Notes: generated by a model from the sequence alone, not told the origin. 14,524 bases of DNA from an uncultured Pseudomonas sp. (GCF_946886105.1 NZ_CAMPHV010000076.1:1-14524), one strand, 5' to 3'. Positions 6,187 through 14,473 are shown, counted from the first letter of the stretch. Numbers and translations are program-made.

Positions 6187-7032
6187 TCAGCGCGCGTCTA
6201 TCTGCTGTTGCAGGTTGCGGATCTGCGCTTGCAGGGTGTTGATATTGCGGGTCATCTGCGCGCGGAAGGCGTCGAACTCGGCGGTATTGCCGCTGGCCGC
6301 CGGACGGGTTTCCAGATCGCTTTTCAGCACCAGGATGTCCTGCTCGATACGCGCAATCGCCGAGTTCGGGTTGCCGATTTTCTTCAGTGCCTCGACTTCG
6401 CCGCTCAGGCTTTTCAACTGGTCGGCGAACTTATCGCTATCGGCCACCGCGGATTTCAATGCCGCTTGCTGGCTTTTCAGCGTCGCCTGTTCGCTGCCGA
6501 GGGTTTTCAGACTGCCTTCGAATTTACTGACCGCGCCTTGCTGAGCCTTCACCTCGCCGGCCAGTTGTTCGATGCGTTTGTCCTGTCCGCCCTGGGCCGC
6601 AGCCACCGCTTGCTGCTGTTTGCTCAACTCAGCCAGCTTGTTTTCCAACTGCTTGACTTGCAGTTTGAGCGCTTCGCTGCCGCTGGTGACCGATGATTCA
6701 GTGGCCACCACCTTGCCGGAAATATCCTGGATACGCCCGGCGGCCTCTTCGCTGATACGGGCAAAGCTTTCCTGAGTGGCGACCAATTGCTGCTCCATCA
6801 GGCCGATCTGCTGAAAGCTCCACCAGCCCAATCCGCCCAGGGCGATGGTCAGCGCGCCGACCAAGGCCCACAGCGGCCCGGTGCTGGCGCTCTTGGGCAC
6901 TACCGCTGGGCCGCGGCCGTAAGCCGGCGCGGGCGCAGCGGGCTCGTGATGATCGAGGTAGTCGTCACGGTCACGGGACTCGGCGCGGAGGCTGGGCACA
7001 TGATCGAGTTCGTCGTGGGCATCGTTACGCAT
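6187..7032 (-). CDS. Coiled-coil inner-membrane protein of unknown function
   Basis: The 281-residue protein has a charged N-terminal cytoplasmic tail of about 50 residues (RAESRDRDDYLDHHE, then a Pro/Ala-rich linker), one membrane segment at about 52-72 (PLWALVGALTIALGGLGWW) and a long periplasmic part. That part is almost all helical with heptad-like Leu and Ala spacing (roughly 75-230) plus a second short coiled coil at the end (TLQAQIRNLQQQ). No catalytic motif is visible. Proteins of this layout are widespread in Pseudomonas and are sometimes labelled ATPase without support. A structural, scaffold or chromosome/cell-envelope role is possible but is a guess. The start ATG has GAAGG 6 nt upstream. 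It is monocistronic, ending at the shared terminator with xenB. Confidence 0.8.
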   Translation of the reverse strand: MRNDAHDELDHVPSLRAESRDRDDYLDHHEPAAPAPAYGRGPAVVPKSASTGPLWALVGALTIALGGLGWWSFQQIGLMEQQLVATQESFARISEEAAGRIQDISGKVVATESSVTSGSEALKLQVKQLENKLAELSKQQQAVAAAQGGQDKRIEQLAGEVKAQQGAVSKFEGSLKTLGSEQATLKSQQAALKSAVADSDKFADQLKSLSGEVEALKKIGNPNSAIARIEQDILVLKSDLETRPAASGNTAEFDAFRAQMTRNINTLQAQIRNLQQQIDAR

Positions 7033-7076
7033 GGGGAAACCTTCAAGAAAGTGCTGAGAAGCGCGAAATGCCGGGC

Positions 7077-7105
7077 AGTATACCGGTTAGCGCGAAGCGC
7101 TTCAG
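7077..7105 (-). promoter_or_regulatory. Putative promoter of the coiled-coil protein gene
   Basis: On the minus strand TATACT (complement of 7077-7082) matches the -10 consensus in five of six bases. The hexamer 17 bp upstream (CTGAAG, complement of 7100-7105) is a poor -35. A 10-bp palindrome, GAAGCGCTTC (7094-7103), overlaps this -35 area. Confidence 0.35.
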
Positions 7106-7197
7106 CGTTGCGCAATGCCGGTGCGATGCGCACTGATGAAGGGCGAGAAATCGACAACCCAGGGCCCGCGCGCCCGGCAGCTCTAGATTCTGTGAAC

Positions 7198-7213
7198 TGG
7201 TACAAGCTTTGCA
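7198..7213 (+). promoter_or_regulatory. Putative sigma-54 (RpoN) promoter
   Basis: TGGTAC-AAGCT-TTGCA fits the consensus TGGCAC-N5-TTGCW with a single change (T for C). The invariant GG (7199-7200) and GC (7211-7212) are exactly 10 bp apart. The start would be near 7224, giving a leader of about 70 nt to the ATG at 7295. An activator site upstream was not identified. Confidence 0.5.
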
Positions 7214-7294
7214 GTTCCCCTTGTGCGTCCTTTACCGGCGGTTTGCGACAAGACGAACCCCGGTATGCGCGATAACCACACAGGGGGAAGGCAC

Positions 7295-7603
7295 ATGGAA
7301 CTGAACAAAGCGATGTTGGACTGCATGCAAGCGTTGCGTCGGCGCCTGCGTAGCGAACTGGCCATAGAGATCCGACTCAGCCAGCCGGATGCGATCAATG
7401 CCATGCTCAGCGCCTGCCTGTTTTCCAGCGACGAAGAAACCCGCCAACTCGGCCAGCGCCTGGCCCAGTTCAGCGACAAGGCCACGCCCGTGAGCAAACC
7501 GGCGACGCCCGTCGAGCTGCCCGCAACGCTGCTGGAAACCGCCCACGTCGGCAAAACCAGCGGCTCGGTGCGCATCTATCGCGGTCAGCGGGTTTACGCC
7601 TGA
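7295..7603 (+). CDS. Conserved-looking small protein of unknown function, 102 aa
   Basis: The ATG at 7295 follows GGGGAAGG at an ideal distance, which decides this start over an in-frame earlier one at 7223. The product has an N-terminal half that looks helical and charged (MELNKAMLDCMQALRRRLR), a middle with LSQPDAINAMLSACLFSSD that resembles a short helical bundle, a Pro/Thr-rich linker (KPATPVELPAT) and a beta-like end GSVRIYRGQRVYA. No signal peptide or membrane segment is present, so it is probably cytoplasmic. I do not know a family for it. It is preceded by a good sigma-54 promoter match, so it may respond to nitrogen status, motility or stress through RpoN. Its stop is only 9 bp from the stop of the convergent oxidoreductase gene, with no terminator between them. 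Confidence 0.75.
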   Translation: MELNKAMLDCMQALRRRLRSELAIEIRLSQPDAINAMLSACLFSSDEETRQLGQRLAQFSDKATPVSKPATPVELPATLLETAHVGKTSGSVRIYRGQRVYA

Positions 7604-7612
7604 GGCAAGCGC

Positions 7613-8605
7613 TCAGCGAGTCTGCTGGGCCTGCCACCACTGGCAGAACTCGTCCAGAGCGGTCCAGACGCTGACCCTGGGGTCGTAGTCGAGGTATTCG
7701 CGGGCGCGGTCGATATTCAGCGAAAAATCCTTCGCCATCACCGCCACGCCCAGGCGAAACAAACCCGGCTCCGGGCGCCCCGGCAGCAGCTTACACACGC
7801 CCTCGTTGAGCATCGCCGCGGCGTAGGCCAAGCCGTAAGGCATATGCCGGGTGACCGGCGGCAGGTGCATCTGCCGCAGCACGTAATTGACCACGTCCCA
7901 CAGCGGCAGCGGCGCGCCGTTGCTGATGTTGTAGGCCTTGCCCAGGGCCGGCTCGGCGGCGAGCAAGGCGCTGAACAGCGCATCGTTGAGATTCTGCATG
8001 CTGGTGAAATCGACCTTGTTCAGGCCATTGCCGATGATCGCCAGGCGGCCCTTGCGCTGCATCTCGATCAGCCGCGGAAAAATGCTGGTATCCCCGGCGC
8101 CGGTAACGAAACGCGGGCGCAAGGCGAGCACTTCGAGACCGAACTCCTGGGCGCCGAAAACCTTCTGCTCGGCGAGGTATTTGGTCGCCCCGTAATGATC
8201 GGAAAAGCGCGTGGGTACCTGCTCTTCCTTGATATCGACATGCGCCCGGCCGTCGAAATAGATCGACGGCGAGGACAGATGGATCAAACGCCGGACTTTT
8301 TGCTTGAGGCAGGCTTCGACGACGTTTTCAGTAACCGTGACGTTGGCCTGATAGAACGACTGATAGCGCCCCCAGACGCCCACCGCGCCGGCGCAATGCA
8401 CCACCGCTTCGACATCCACGCAGAGCCGCTGGACCAGCTCGGGGTCGGCTAAATCGCCTTGCACGAACTCCGCGCCGCGCTTGACCAGATGCTCCACCCC
8501 TTCCGCGCGGCGGCCATTGACCCGCACGCTCAAGCCCTGCTCCAGGGCGAAGCGGGCAAAGCGCCCGCCAATAAAGCCGCTTGCGCCCGTCACCAGGATC
8601 TTCAT
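7613..8605 (-). CDS. NAD(P)-dependent epimerase/dehydratase, extended SDR (3-beta-HSD-like)
   Basis: A 330-residue extended short-chain dehydrogenase/reductase. The Rossmann motif is G7-A-S-G10-F-I-G13, followed by the acidic turn G50-D51-L and the V-V-H70-C-A-G strand. The catalytic set is Ser111/112 with Y138-G-A-T-K142. The C-terminal substrate domain contains L-R-P-R-F-V-T-G-A-G-D and V-D-F-T-S-M-Q-N-L-N-D-A, the pattern of 3-beta-hydroxysteroid dehydrogenase/isomerase-like and NSDHL- or OleD-like proteins rather than sugar epimerases. The substrate is therefore likely a hydrophobic alcohol/ketone or sterol-like molecule (inference). Start ATG with GGAG 8 nt upstream. It is divergent from the saccharopine-dehydrogenase-like gene across 165 bp. 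Confidence 0.85.
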   Translation of the reverse strand: MKILVTGASGFIGGRFARFALEQGLSVRVNGRRAEGVEHLVKRGAEFVQGDLADPELVQRLCVDVEAVVHCAGAVGVWGRYQSFYQANVTVTENVVEACLKQKVRRLIHLSSPSIYFDGRAHVDIKEEQVPTRFSDHYGATKYLAEQKVFGAQEFGLEVLALRPRFVTGAGDTSIFPRLIEMQRKGRLAIIGNGLNKVDFTSMQNLNDALFSALLAAEPALGKAYNISNGAPLPLWDVVNYVLRQMHLPPVTRHMPYGLAYAAAMLNEGVCKLLPGRPEPGLFRLGVAVMAKDFSLNIDRAREYLDYDPRVSVWTALDEFCQWWQAQQTR

Positions 8606-8630
8606 CGTCGCTTCTCCGCGCTATTGGCTC

Positions 8631-8640
8631 GTGCATGCAC
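8631..8640. promoter_or_regulatory. Short palindrome in the divergent oxidoreductase promoter region
   Basis: GTGCATGCAC is a perfect 10-bp palindrome located 26 bp upstream of the SDR start. The 165-bp gap 8606-8770 must carry both divergent promoters, but I see no good -35/-10 pair. The palindrome could be an operator or a chance event. Confidence 0.2.
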
Positions 8641-8770
8641 TCTAGCAACCGCTGCGCCGCCGCGCCCTGTCCCGGCGTGCCAGAACAGCGACCTTGGCAG
8701 CATCAATCCCGGCAATTCGCCACGACCGGCTACCCTGTTTAGTCAACCCGCATGCGTGACAGGAATTCAC

Positions 8771-9829
8771 ATGACCGATAAGACCTGGATGATCTACGGC
8801 ACCAACGGCTACACCGGCCACCTGCTCGCCAACGAGGCGCAGCGCCAGGGGCTCAAGCCGATCCTCGGCGGGCGCAACCCGGCGGCGGTGCACGCCCTCG
8901 GCAGCGTGCTCGGGTTGGAATGCCGGATCTTCGATATGCAGGATGCGCAACGCGCGCGCGAAGCGCTGGCCGACGTCGCGGTAGTGGTCCATTGCGCCGG
9001 CCCGTTTTCCGCGACCAGTGCGCCGATGCTCGAAGCCTGTCTGGCCAGCGCCACGCATTACCTCGATATCACTGGCGAGATCACAGTCTTCGAAGCCGCC
9101 CAGCGCCGCGATGCGCAAGCGCGGGAATGCGCCGTGGTGGTATGCCCCGGCGTCGGTTTCGACGTGATCCCCAGCGACTGCCTGGCAGCCTGCCTGCATC
9201 GGGCGATGCCGGACGCCAGCCAACTGGCCCTGGGCTTCGACACGGGCAGCGGGTTCTCGCCGGGCACCGCGAAAACCGCGCTCGAAGGCCTGCAATACGG
9301 CGGCAAGGTGCGCCGCGCCGGGGTGCTTACCGAAGTGCCGATGGGCTATAAGCGCCGTGCGATCGATTTCGGTCGCGGCGAAAAAGCCGCGGTGACCATT
9401 CCCTGGGGCGATGTCTCGACCGCTTACCACTCGACCGGTATCGACAATATCGAGTTTTACCTGCCCGTACCGACCGTGCTGGCGTTGGCCCTGCGCGCGC
9501 TCGACCCCTTACGCCCGTTGTTCGCCCTGGAGGCCGTGCAGGGCTGGCTGAAACGGCTGATCGCCAAGCGCGTGCACGGCCCCGATCAGGCAACCCGCGC
9601 AGGCCAGCGCAGCTGGTTATGGGGCGAGGTGCGCAATCCCGCCGGGGCGGTGAAAACCGCCTACCTGGAAACCGCCAACGGTTATGACGTAACCGTGCAG
9701 GGTGCGCTTCTGGCGGTGCGCCATCTGCTCGACTACAACGGGCCGGGCGGTTATTTCACGCCATCGCGCTTGCTTGGCGAACGCTGCGTGGAACAGTTGC
9801 CGGGCTCGGGCAAGATCGTCATCGCCTGA
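8771..9829 (+). CDS. Saccharopine dehydrogenase-like NAD(P)-binding oxidoreductase
   Basis: The 352-residue product starts with a dinucleotide-binding motif Y9-G10-T-N-G13-Y-T-G16 and a following GGRNPAAV turn, then V-V-H-C-A-G-P-F and H-Y-L-D-I-T-G-E. These are diagnostic of the saccharopine dehydrogenase-like / trans-acting enoyl reductase family. The central V-C-P-G-V-G-F-D-V-I-P-S-D-C also fits. The C-terminal half (about 200-330) is less conserved and would hold the substrate site. Most bacterial members of this type are not lysine-pathway enzymes, so the substrate is unknown. The ATG at 8771 is chosen over a long upstream extension because AGGA lies 6 nt before it and the Rossmann motif is then near residue 10, as in the family. 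It is divergent from the SDR gene, which suggests related redox work. Confidence 0.85.
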   Translation: MTDKTWMIYGTNGYTGHLLANEAQRQGLKPILGGRNPAAVHALGSVLGLECRIFDMQDAQRAREALADVAVVVHCAGPFSATSAPMLEACLASATHYLDITGEITVFEAAQRRDAQARECAVVVCPGVGFDVIPSDCLAACLHRAMPDASQLALGFDTGSGFSPGTAKTALEGLQYGGKVRRAGVLTEVPMGYKRRAIDFGRGEKAAVTIPWGDVSTAYHSTGIDNIEFYLPVPTVLALALRALDPLRPLFALEAVQGWLKRLIAKRVHGPDQATRAGQRSWLWGEVRNPAGAVKTAYLETANGYDVTVQGALLAVRHLLDYNGPGGYFTPSRLLGERCVEQLPGSGKIVIA

Positions 9830-9830
9830 G

Positions 9831-9858
9831 GCCCGCTGGGAATCCGGGCACAGCGGGC
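9831..9858. terminator. Stem-loop between convergent genes, weak terminator candidate
   Basis: GCCCGCTG (9831-9838) pairs perfectly with CAGCGGGC (9851-9858), one base after the stop codon of the plus gene. No T-tract follows on either strand, so it may only stabilise the transcript end. Confidence 0.35.
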
Positions 9859-9903
9859 GCCATGCGCGATACGTTGCGCAACTGGCTCCCGCCTTTACGC
9901 CGG

Positions 9904-10419
9904 TCAAAAGTTGTAACCGAGGCCCACGCTGTAGAAGAGCGCGCCGTCGTCGTAACGATCCCGCGCATCGTCGCCGCTCTTGAAGAGGAAGTGATATTCC
10001 GCCATCGCAGTGATGAAGGCCTTGTCCTGCACCCAGAATTTGACGCCGATTTCCGGCCCCGCGATAAAGGTTTCATCGACCTGCTCACCATAGATCCCGC
10101 CCAGGCTCAGCCCCAAGAACGGCCGCGCCGCGCCGGAGCCGAAGTGGTAGTCATAGAAGAGCCGCGTGGAGCCGTCGAACTGCACGCTTTCCCCCTCCTG
10201 ATCGAAGGCGTTGATCGACTGACGCACGCCCCACAAGGAAGAGTCGCTGAGGTATTGGCCCCAACTGCCTTGTATGGAAAAGATCGTACTGTCGAAATCC
10301 TTATCGCTGGTCCCTGCGCCGTTCAAGGTAATTTCCTGATCGCCGGTCTCCGGCGCGGCAAGCACCGCGGCAGGGAACAGAGCGGCGACGAGTATGGAGG
10401 TTTTAAAAAGCCGATTCAT
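9904..10419 (-). CDS. Small outer-membrane beta-barrel protein
   Basis: The 171-residue protein has a Sec signal peptide (R3, K6, hydrophobic 8-20, cleavage near V-L-A21 or A22) and ends in the aromatic Y-N-F that the BAM complex recognises. The mature part of about 150 residues is built of alternating polar/apolar strands (FSIQGSWGQYL, STRLFYDYHFG, PFLGLSLGGIYGEQ, AGPEIGVKFWV, AFITAMAEYHFLF, LFYSVGLGYNF), enough for an 8-stranded barrel of the OmpX/OmpW/OmpA-N size class. No family name is certain. I place the start at the second Met (10419): it gives a normal signal peptide and has GAGG 7 nt upstream, whereas the ATG at 10458 would add 13 odd residues. A porin-like, adhesion or envelope-stability role is possible. 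Confidence 0.8.
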   Translation of the reverse strand: MNRLFKTSILVAALFPAAVLAAPETGDQEITLNGAGTSDKDFDSTIFSIQGSWGQYLSDSSLWGVRQSINAFDQEGESVQFDGSTRLFYDYHFGSGAARPFLGLSLGGIYGEQVDETFIAGPEIGVKFWVQDKAFITAMAEYHFLFKSGDDARDRYDDGALFYSVGLGYNF

Positions 10420-10882
10420 AACTATGCCTCTTGTCCTGAGAATTGGAAAAGTACGCATAAACGACGCTGCGCATAGTCAGTGACTCGTGTGTACATCGGC
10501 TGTTCAGGTTATTTCTGGCCTGGTCCGCAAGTGCGGCAAAAAGCTATCGGCGGGCTGTGGAATGGGCCTTTCGCAGGTGCGGATAGTCGATCCACGAGCC
10601 CTTGCCGCAGTGCCTGCATAGTTCCTATTCAATGAGTTCCTATCCAATGAGTTCCTACCCAATGAGTTCCTACCCAATGAGCTTCTTGCCAGCGACTGGG
10701 TAAGGAATACCCGTATCCGAACATTACCCACACGGGTCAGCCTGCCGACGCCACTGACAGAGACGGCCAGCCAGACTGGTCGATCGATTTTATTTACATA
10801 TCGTTTATTAATTTGCACGAATATTGCAGAATTTTTTACAGCCTTCCCCTTTGTAACCTTTCCACCCGCGGAGTCACAGGAC
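10420..10882. other. Long intergenic region before the chemoreceptor
   Basis: This 463-bp stretch separates divergent genes and should hold both promoters. It contains the 15-bp tandem repeat (10619-10693), a small inverted repeat ACCCGT/ACGGGT (10709-10737), and an AT-rich block at about 10785-10845. I found no convincing -35/-10 pair nor a FliA-type (sigma-28) site. The minus-strand open frame 10504-10899 overlaps the chemoreceptor start and looks spurious. Confidence 0.5.
10619..10693. repeat. 15-bp tandem repeat
   Basis: The unit GAGTTCCTACCCAAT occurs four times in a row: 10619-10633 (degenerate first bases, TTCAAT end), 10634-10648, 10649-10663 and 10664-10678. A decayed fifth unit beginning GAGCTTCTTGCC follows at 10679. 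Units two to four differ at a single position. Confidence 0.9.
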
Positions 10883-12835
10883 ATGCCGTTGCGCCTCAAG
10901 CTTGCCTTAACCTACCTGTTTATTGGCCTTTTCCCAGTATTGGCCATGGCCATTACGGTGTATCTGCAGGCCAGCCAGGCATTACGGGAGCAAACGCTGA
11001 ATTCGCTAGAAGCCGTAGCAAATATCAAACAAAGCCAACTACTGGATAACCTGCAGGCGCGCCGCGACCAGATCAGCACCCTGGCCAGCAACCTGGGAAC
11101 CGCCTACGCCGGGCTCGCGGGCCCGTCCCTGGTCAGCGCCGCGAATTACGACCGACCGATCTTCGAGAACTTCATTCAGACCTACGGCTACCGCGAGCTG
11201 AAGCTGATCGCCAACGATGGCCTGGTGATGTTCAGCGTCCTGCGCGGCGACGACCACCAGCAGAACCTCACTCATCCGACCTGGCGCGACCTGCCCATGG
11301 GACGCCTGGCGAACGCCGGCCTGAACCAACAGGCGACGCTGATCAGCGACCTGGCGATCAACCCGCAAACCGGCGAGCCCAGCCAGTTCCTGGTCAGTCC
11401 GGTGATCAGCGATGGCGAATTGATCGCCCTGCTGATGCTCGAACTGCCGATCGCCTCGCTCAACCGAGTGATGCAGACCCGTCAAGGGCTGGGCGAGGCC
11501 GGCGAAACCTACCTGGTCGGCAGCGACGGCCTGCTGCGCTCGGACTCCGCACGGTTCGACGCGCAGCGGGCGCAACGCCGCGGCGATGCAAACGTTGCGC
11601 TAACGGGCGAGGCTATCGCGCGAGCCCTGGATGGCGAACAGGGGCGCCTGAGCGAGGCCGGGCTGAACCGGCAAGCGGCGCTCAAGGCCTTCGTGCCGCT
11701 GTCGTTCGACGGCCAGCGCTGGGCATTGATCGCCGAAATGGACCAGGCCCAGGCGTTGGCCCCGGTGCGCGCGCTGATGTGGCAGATATCGCTGCTCGGT
11801 CTCCTTACGGTGGCAGCGGTGCTGCTCGCCACCTGGCTGGTGAGCCGCAGCGTGATGCGCCCGCTCGGTGGCGAACCCGGCGCCATGGCCGCTCTGGCCC
11901 AGCGCCTGGCGGCCGGTGAGTTGAGCGTGCCGCCGCAGCGCGGCCAGGGTTTACTGCATGCATTGCACGACATGGCCAGCGCCTGGCGCACGGTGATCGA
12001 GCAGTTACGCCAGGCCAGCAACGCCGTGGACAGCGCCAGCGGCGACATCCTCGATGCCGCCGGACAAACCAGCAACCGCCTCGACCAACAGCAAGAAGCG
12101 CTGGAAATGGTGGTCAGCGCGGTCGATCAGATGGCCGCCACCGTGCAGGAAATCGCCACCAGCGCCAGCCGCAGCGCCGATAACGGCGAGACCACGCGCA
12201 ACGACTTCACCGCCATGCAAGGCACCCTGCAGCGCATGATCGGGCGCCAGGACCAACTGCTCGACGGCCTGCGCCAGGCCGATCAGGTGGTGCAGACCCT
12301 GGCCGGCAACAGTCAGCAGATCGCCTCGGTGCTCGAAGTGATCAGGGCGATCGCCGAGCAAACCAATCTGCTCGCGTTAAATGCCGCGATCGAAGCGGCC
12401 CGCGCCGGCGAGCAAGGCCGCGGCTTCGCCGTGGTCGCCGATGAGGTGCGCAACCTGGCGATGCGCACGCGCAACGCCACCGAGGAGATCGTGCTGCTGA
12501 TCGGCACCCTGGACGACTCATCCAGCCAGGCCTTGTCGAGCATGCGGGGTTCTACCGAGCAGGCGCGCGCGCTGGAAGATGAGACCCAGGCAGTGCTCGG
12601 TTCCCTGGGCGATCTCGATCAGTCGTTGCAGGCATTACACGGCTTGGCCTTCCAGATCGCCGCCGCGGCCGAACAGCAGGCCGCGACCACTCAGGAGGTC
12701 AACCGCCATATGCATCAACTCAGCGCCATGACCGCGGACAACCGCGAGAACGCGGCCAATACCCGCCAATACGGCGAGCATCTGCAAACCCTGGCGGGTA
12801 GCCAACAGCAACTGTTGGCGCGCTTTCAGTTGTAA
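10883..12835 (+). CDS. Methyl-accepting chemotaxis protein with a periplasmic sensor
   Basis: This is a transmembrane chemoreceptor that signals to the CheA/CheW array. The 650 residues show TM1 at about 8-28 and a periplasmic sensor at 29-295. The sensor contains G204[17 protein letters not shown], a membrane-proximal motif seen in double-Cache-type sensors. TM2 (297-321) is followed by a HAMP segment with the Pseudomonas-typical P327-L-G-G-E-P-G, and a signalling domain whose hairpin tip is A491[19 protein letters not shown] (to 510) and [13 protein letters not shown] (to 526). Gln/Glu-rich helices before and after the tip could be methylated. The C-terminus (LLARFQL) lacks the CheR-binding pentapeptide. 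The ligand cannot be read from sequence. CGGAG lies 9 nt before the ATG. Its stop is 4 bp from the convergent argP stop. Confidence 0.93.
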   Translation: MPLRLKLALTYLFIGLFPVLAMAITVYLQASQALREQTLNSLEAVANIKQSQLLDNLQARRDQISTLASNLGTAYAGLAGPSLVSAANYDRPIFENFIQTYGYRELKLIANDGLVMFSVLRGDDHQQNLTHPTWRDLPMGRLANAGLNQQATLISDLAINPQTGEPSQFLVSPVISDGELIALLMLELPIASLNRVMQTRQGLGEAGETYLVGSDGLLRSDSARFDAQRAQRRGDANVALTGEAIARALDGEQGRLSEAGLNRQAALKAFVPLSFDGQRWALIAEMDQAQALAPVRALMWQISLLGLLTVAAVLLATWLVSRSVMRPLGGEPGAMAALAQRLAAGELSVPPQRGQGLLHALHDMASAWRTVIEQLRQASNAVDSASGDILDAAGQTSNRLDQQQEALEMVVSAVDQMAATVQEIATSASRSADNGETTRNDFTAMQGTLQRMIGRQDQLLDGLRQADQVVQTLAGNSQQIASVLEVIRAIAEQTNLLALNAAIEAARAGEQGRGFAVVADEVRNLAMRTRNATEEIVLLIGTLDDSSSQALSSMRGSTEQARALEDETQAVLGSLGDLDQSLQALHGLAFQIAAAAEQQAATTQEVNRHMHQLSAMTADNRENAANTRQYGEHLQTLAGSQQQLLARFQL

Positions 12836-12839
12836 GCGC

Positions 12840-13733
12840 TCAGCTGGCGGGCACCAGCCAGGTCGGCGCATGCCGTTGGATATGCCGGGTCAGCTCGGCC
12901 AACAGCTCGCCGCCGTTGCGCCAGTGGTGCCAATAGAGCGCGGTATCCAGCGGCCGTTCGGGAAGCAGCTCGTGCAGACGGCCGCTGGCCAGTTCCGCCT
13001 GCACCTGCAACTCGGGCATCAAGCCCCAGCCGAACCCCGCTACGGCCAGGCGTACGAAGCCTTCGGAGGATGGGCACAAATGGTGGATAAAACTTTCCTC
13101 GACCCCGAGGTTGGATAGATAGCGGTGCTGCAATGAGTCGTCCGGGCCATAGACGATGGCCGGTGCGCGCGCCAATGCCGCCGCCGTCACCCCGCCGGGG
13201 AAATGCCGGGCGATGAATTGCGGGCTGGCCAGGGCGCGGTAACGCATCGCCCCCAAGGCTATGGAGCGCGCACCGGCTACCGGCCGATCGGCAGCGCACA
13301 GGCAGGCGGCCACCTCGCCGGCACGCATGCGTTTGAGGCCGACATCCTGGTCCTCCACCAGCAGTTCCAGCAACAACCGATGCTCGATGCAGAACTCGCC
13401 CACGGTGTCCGCCCACCAGGTGGCCAGGCTGTCGGCATTCAACGCGATGCGCAGGCGCTCAGGCGGGCCGCCCTCGTCCAGGGCCGGCACCTGGTTTTGC
13501 AGGTCACGTTCGAGCAGACGCACTTGCTGCACGTGGTTGAGCAGACGCCGGCCAACCTCGGTGGGCGTCGGCGGCATGGCGCGCACCAGTACCGGCTGAC
13601 CGACCCGCGCTTCGAGCAATTTGATCCGCTGGGATACCGCCGACTGCGACAAGCCCAGGACCTGGGCGGCGCGCTCGAAACCGGCCTGCTCCACCACCGC
13701 CGCCAGGGCGGCCAATAGCTTGTAATCGAACAA
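12840..13733 (-). CDS. argP: LysR-family regulator ArgP
   Basis: ArgP (IciA) is a dimeric DNA-binding activator that responds to arginine and lysine and switches on the exporter ArgO. The 297-residue product carries the winged helix-turn-helix at 19-41 (FERAAQVLGLSQSAVSQRIK), the ArgP-typical L-V-R-A-M-P-P-T-P-T-E after it, and A100-D-S-L-A-T-W in the effector domain, a signature shared with E. coli ArgP. S-S-E-G-F-V-R-L-A and L-Y-W-H near the end also fit. The start codon is TTG (13733): no ATG gives the right N-terminus (FDYKLLAALAAV), and AGGAG stands 6 nt upstream. It is divergent from the exporter gene across 128 bp, the standard target arrangement. Confidence 0.88.
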   Translation of the reverse strand: MFDYKLLAALAAVVEQAGFERAAQVLGLSQSAVSQRIKLLEARVGQPVLVRAMPPTPTEVGRRLLNHVQQVRLLERDLQNQVPALDEGGPPERLRIALNADSLATWWADTVGEFCIEHRLLLELLVEDQDVGLKRMRAGEVAACLCAADRPVAGARSIALGAMRYRALASPQFIARHFPGGVTAAALARAPAIVYGPDDSLQHRYLSNLGVEESFIHHLCPSSEGFVRLAVAGFGWGLMPELQVQAELASGRLHELLPERPLDTALYWHHWRNGGELLAELTRHIQRHAPTWLVPAS

Positions 13734-13861
13734 TCGATTCTCCTAATGAGCCATCAGCAAGATTGGTTTTTCTTATACCGCCAAGCGCAACAGACTGGCC
13801 AGCATCGCTTCACGATCATCGCTGCCGCGAGATCATTCATATGCCCATCAGGAGAACCGCC
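13734..13861. promoter_or_regulatory. argP-argO divergent control region
   Basis: This 128-bp gap must hold both promoters and, by analogy with E. coli, an ArgP-binding site upstream of argO. I see an AT-rich patch, 13759-13778, with a small dyad AAGA (13759-13762) and TCTT (13771-13774) and a TTATAC-like hexamer right after it. No clear -35 is visible. AGGAG sites for both genes lie at the two ends. The exact binding site is not resolved by eye. Confidence 0.4.
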
Positions 13862-14473
13862 ATGTGGCAAAGCTATCTCAACGGTCTGGTCATCGCCGCC
13901 GGCTTGATCATCGCCCTCGGGGCGCAGAACGCCTTCGTCCTGGCGCAAAGCCTGAGGCGCGAGCACCACTTGCCGGTGGCGTTGCTGTGCGTGCTCTGCG
14001 ATGCCGTGCTGGTCGCCGCCGGGGTCTTCGGCCTTGCCGCCCTGCTCGCGCAGAATCCAGTGCTGCTGGGCATCGCCCGCTGGGGCGGCGCGGTCTTTCT
14101 GCTGTGGTACGGCGCTCAGGCCCTGCTGCGCGCCTGCAAGCCCTTGGGCCTGGAGCAGGCCGAGCGCAGTAAGCCGCGGTCACGGCGGGCAGTCTTGTTG
14201 GCGGCGCTGGCGGTGACCCTGCTCAATCCGCACGTCTATCTCGATACGGTCTTGCTGATCGGCAGCCTCGGCGCGCAACAGAGCGCACCCGGCGCCTATA
14301 CCCTGGGCGCGGCCAGTGCCTCGCTGCTGTGGTTCTTCGCCCTGGCCCTCGGCGCCGCCTGGCTGGCCCCATGGCTGGCCCGCCCGAGTACCTGGCGGGC
14401 GATCGATCTGGCGGTGGCGGCGATGATGTTCACCATCGCCGGGCAATTGCTGGTCGCCGCCCCGGCCGGCTAA
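13862..14473 (+). CDS. argO: LysE/ArgO-family basic amino-acid exporter
   Basis: This inner-membrane exporter expels arginine and/or lysine (and toxic analogues such as canavanine in E. coli) when they build up, using the membrane potential. The 203 residues have the family size and about six membrane segments (6-26, 38-60, 66-88, 110-134, 146-170, 178-198). They also carry the two signatures A18-L-G-A-Q-N-A-F-V and L120-L-N-P-H-V-Y-L-D. The charged loop at about 98-109 (QAERSKPRSRRA) faces the cytoplasm. Start ATG 13862 has AGGAG 7 nt upstream; the earlier in-frame Met at 13763 would add an unsupported 33-residue extension. The neighbouring argP supports ArgO rather than a general LysE. Confidence 0.9.
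   Translation: MWQSYLNGLVIAAGLIIALGAQNAFVLAQSLRREHHLPVALLCVLCDAVLVAAGVFGLAALLAQNPVLLGIARWGGAVFLLWYGAQALLRACKPLGLEQAERSKPRSRRAVLLAALAVTLLNPHVYLDTVLLIGSLGAQQSAPGAYTLGAASASLLWFFALALGAAWLAPWLARPSTWRAIDLAVAAMMFTIAGQLLVAAPAG

Noticed and set aside
8643..8648. Minus-strand TTGCTA with AATAGC 17 bp downstream as SDR promoter
   Set aside because: Transcription would start inside the ribosome binding site, which is implausible.
10504..10899. Minus-strand open frame with SLGRN repeats
   Set aside because: Overlaps the chemoreceptor start, has no ribosome site, and the repeats are explained by the DNA tandem repeat.
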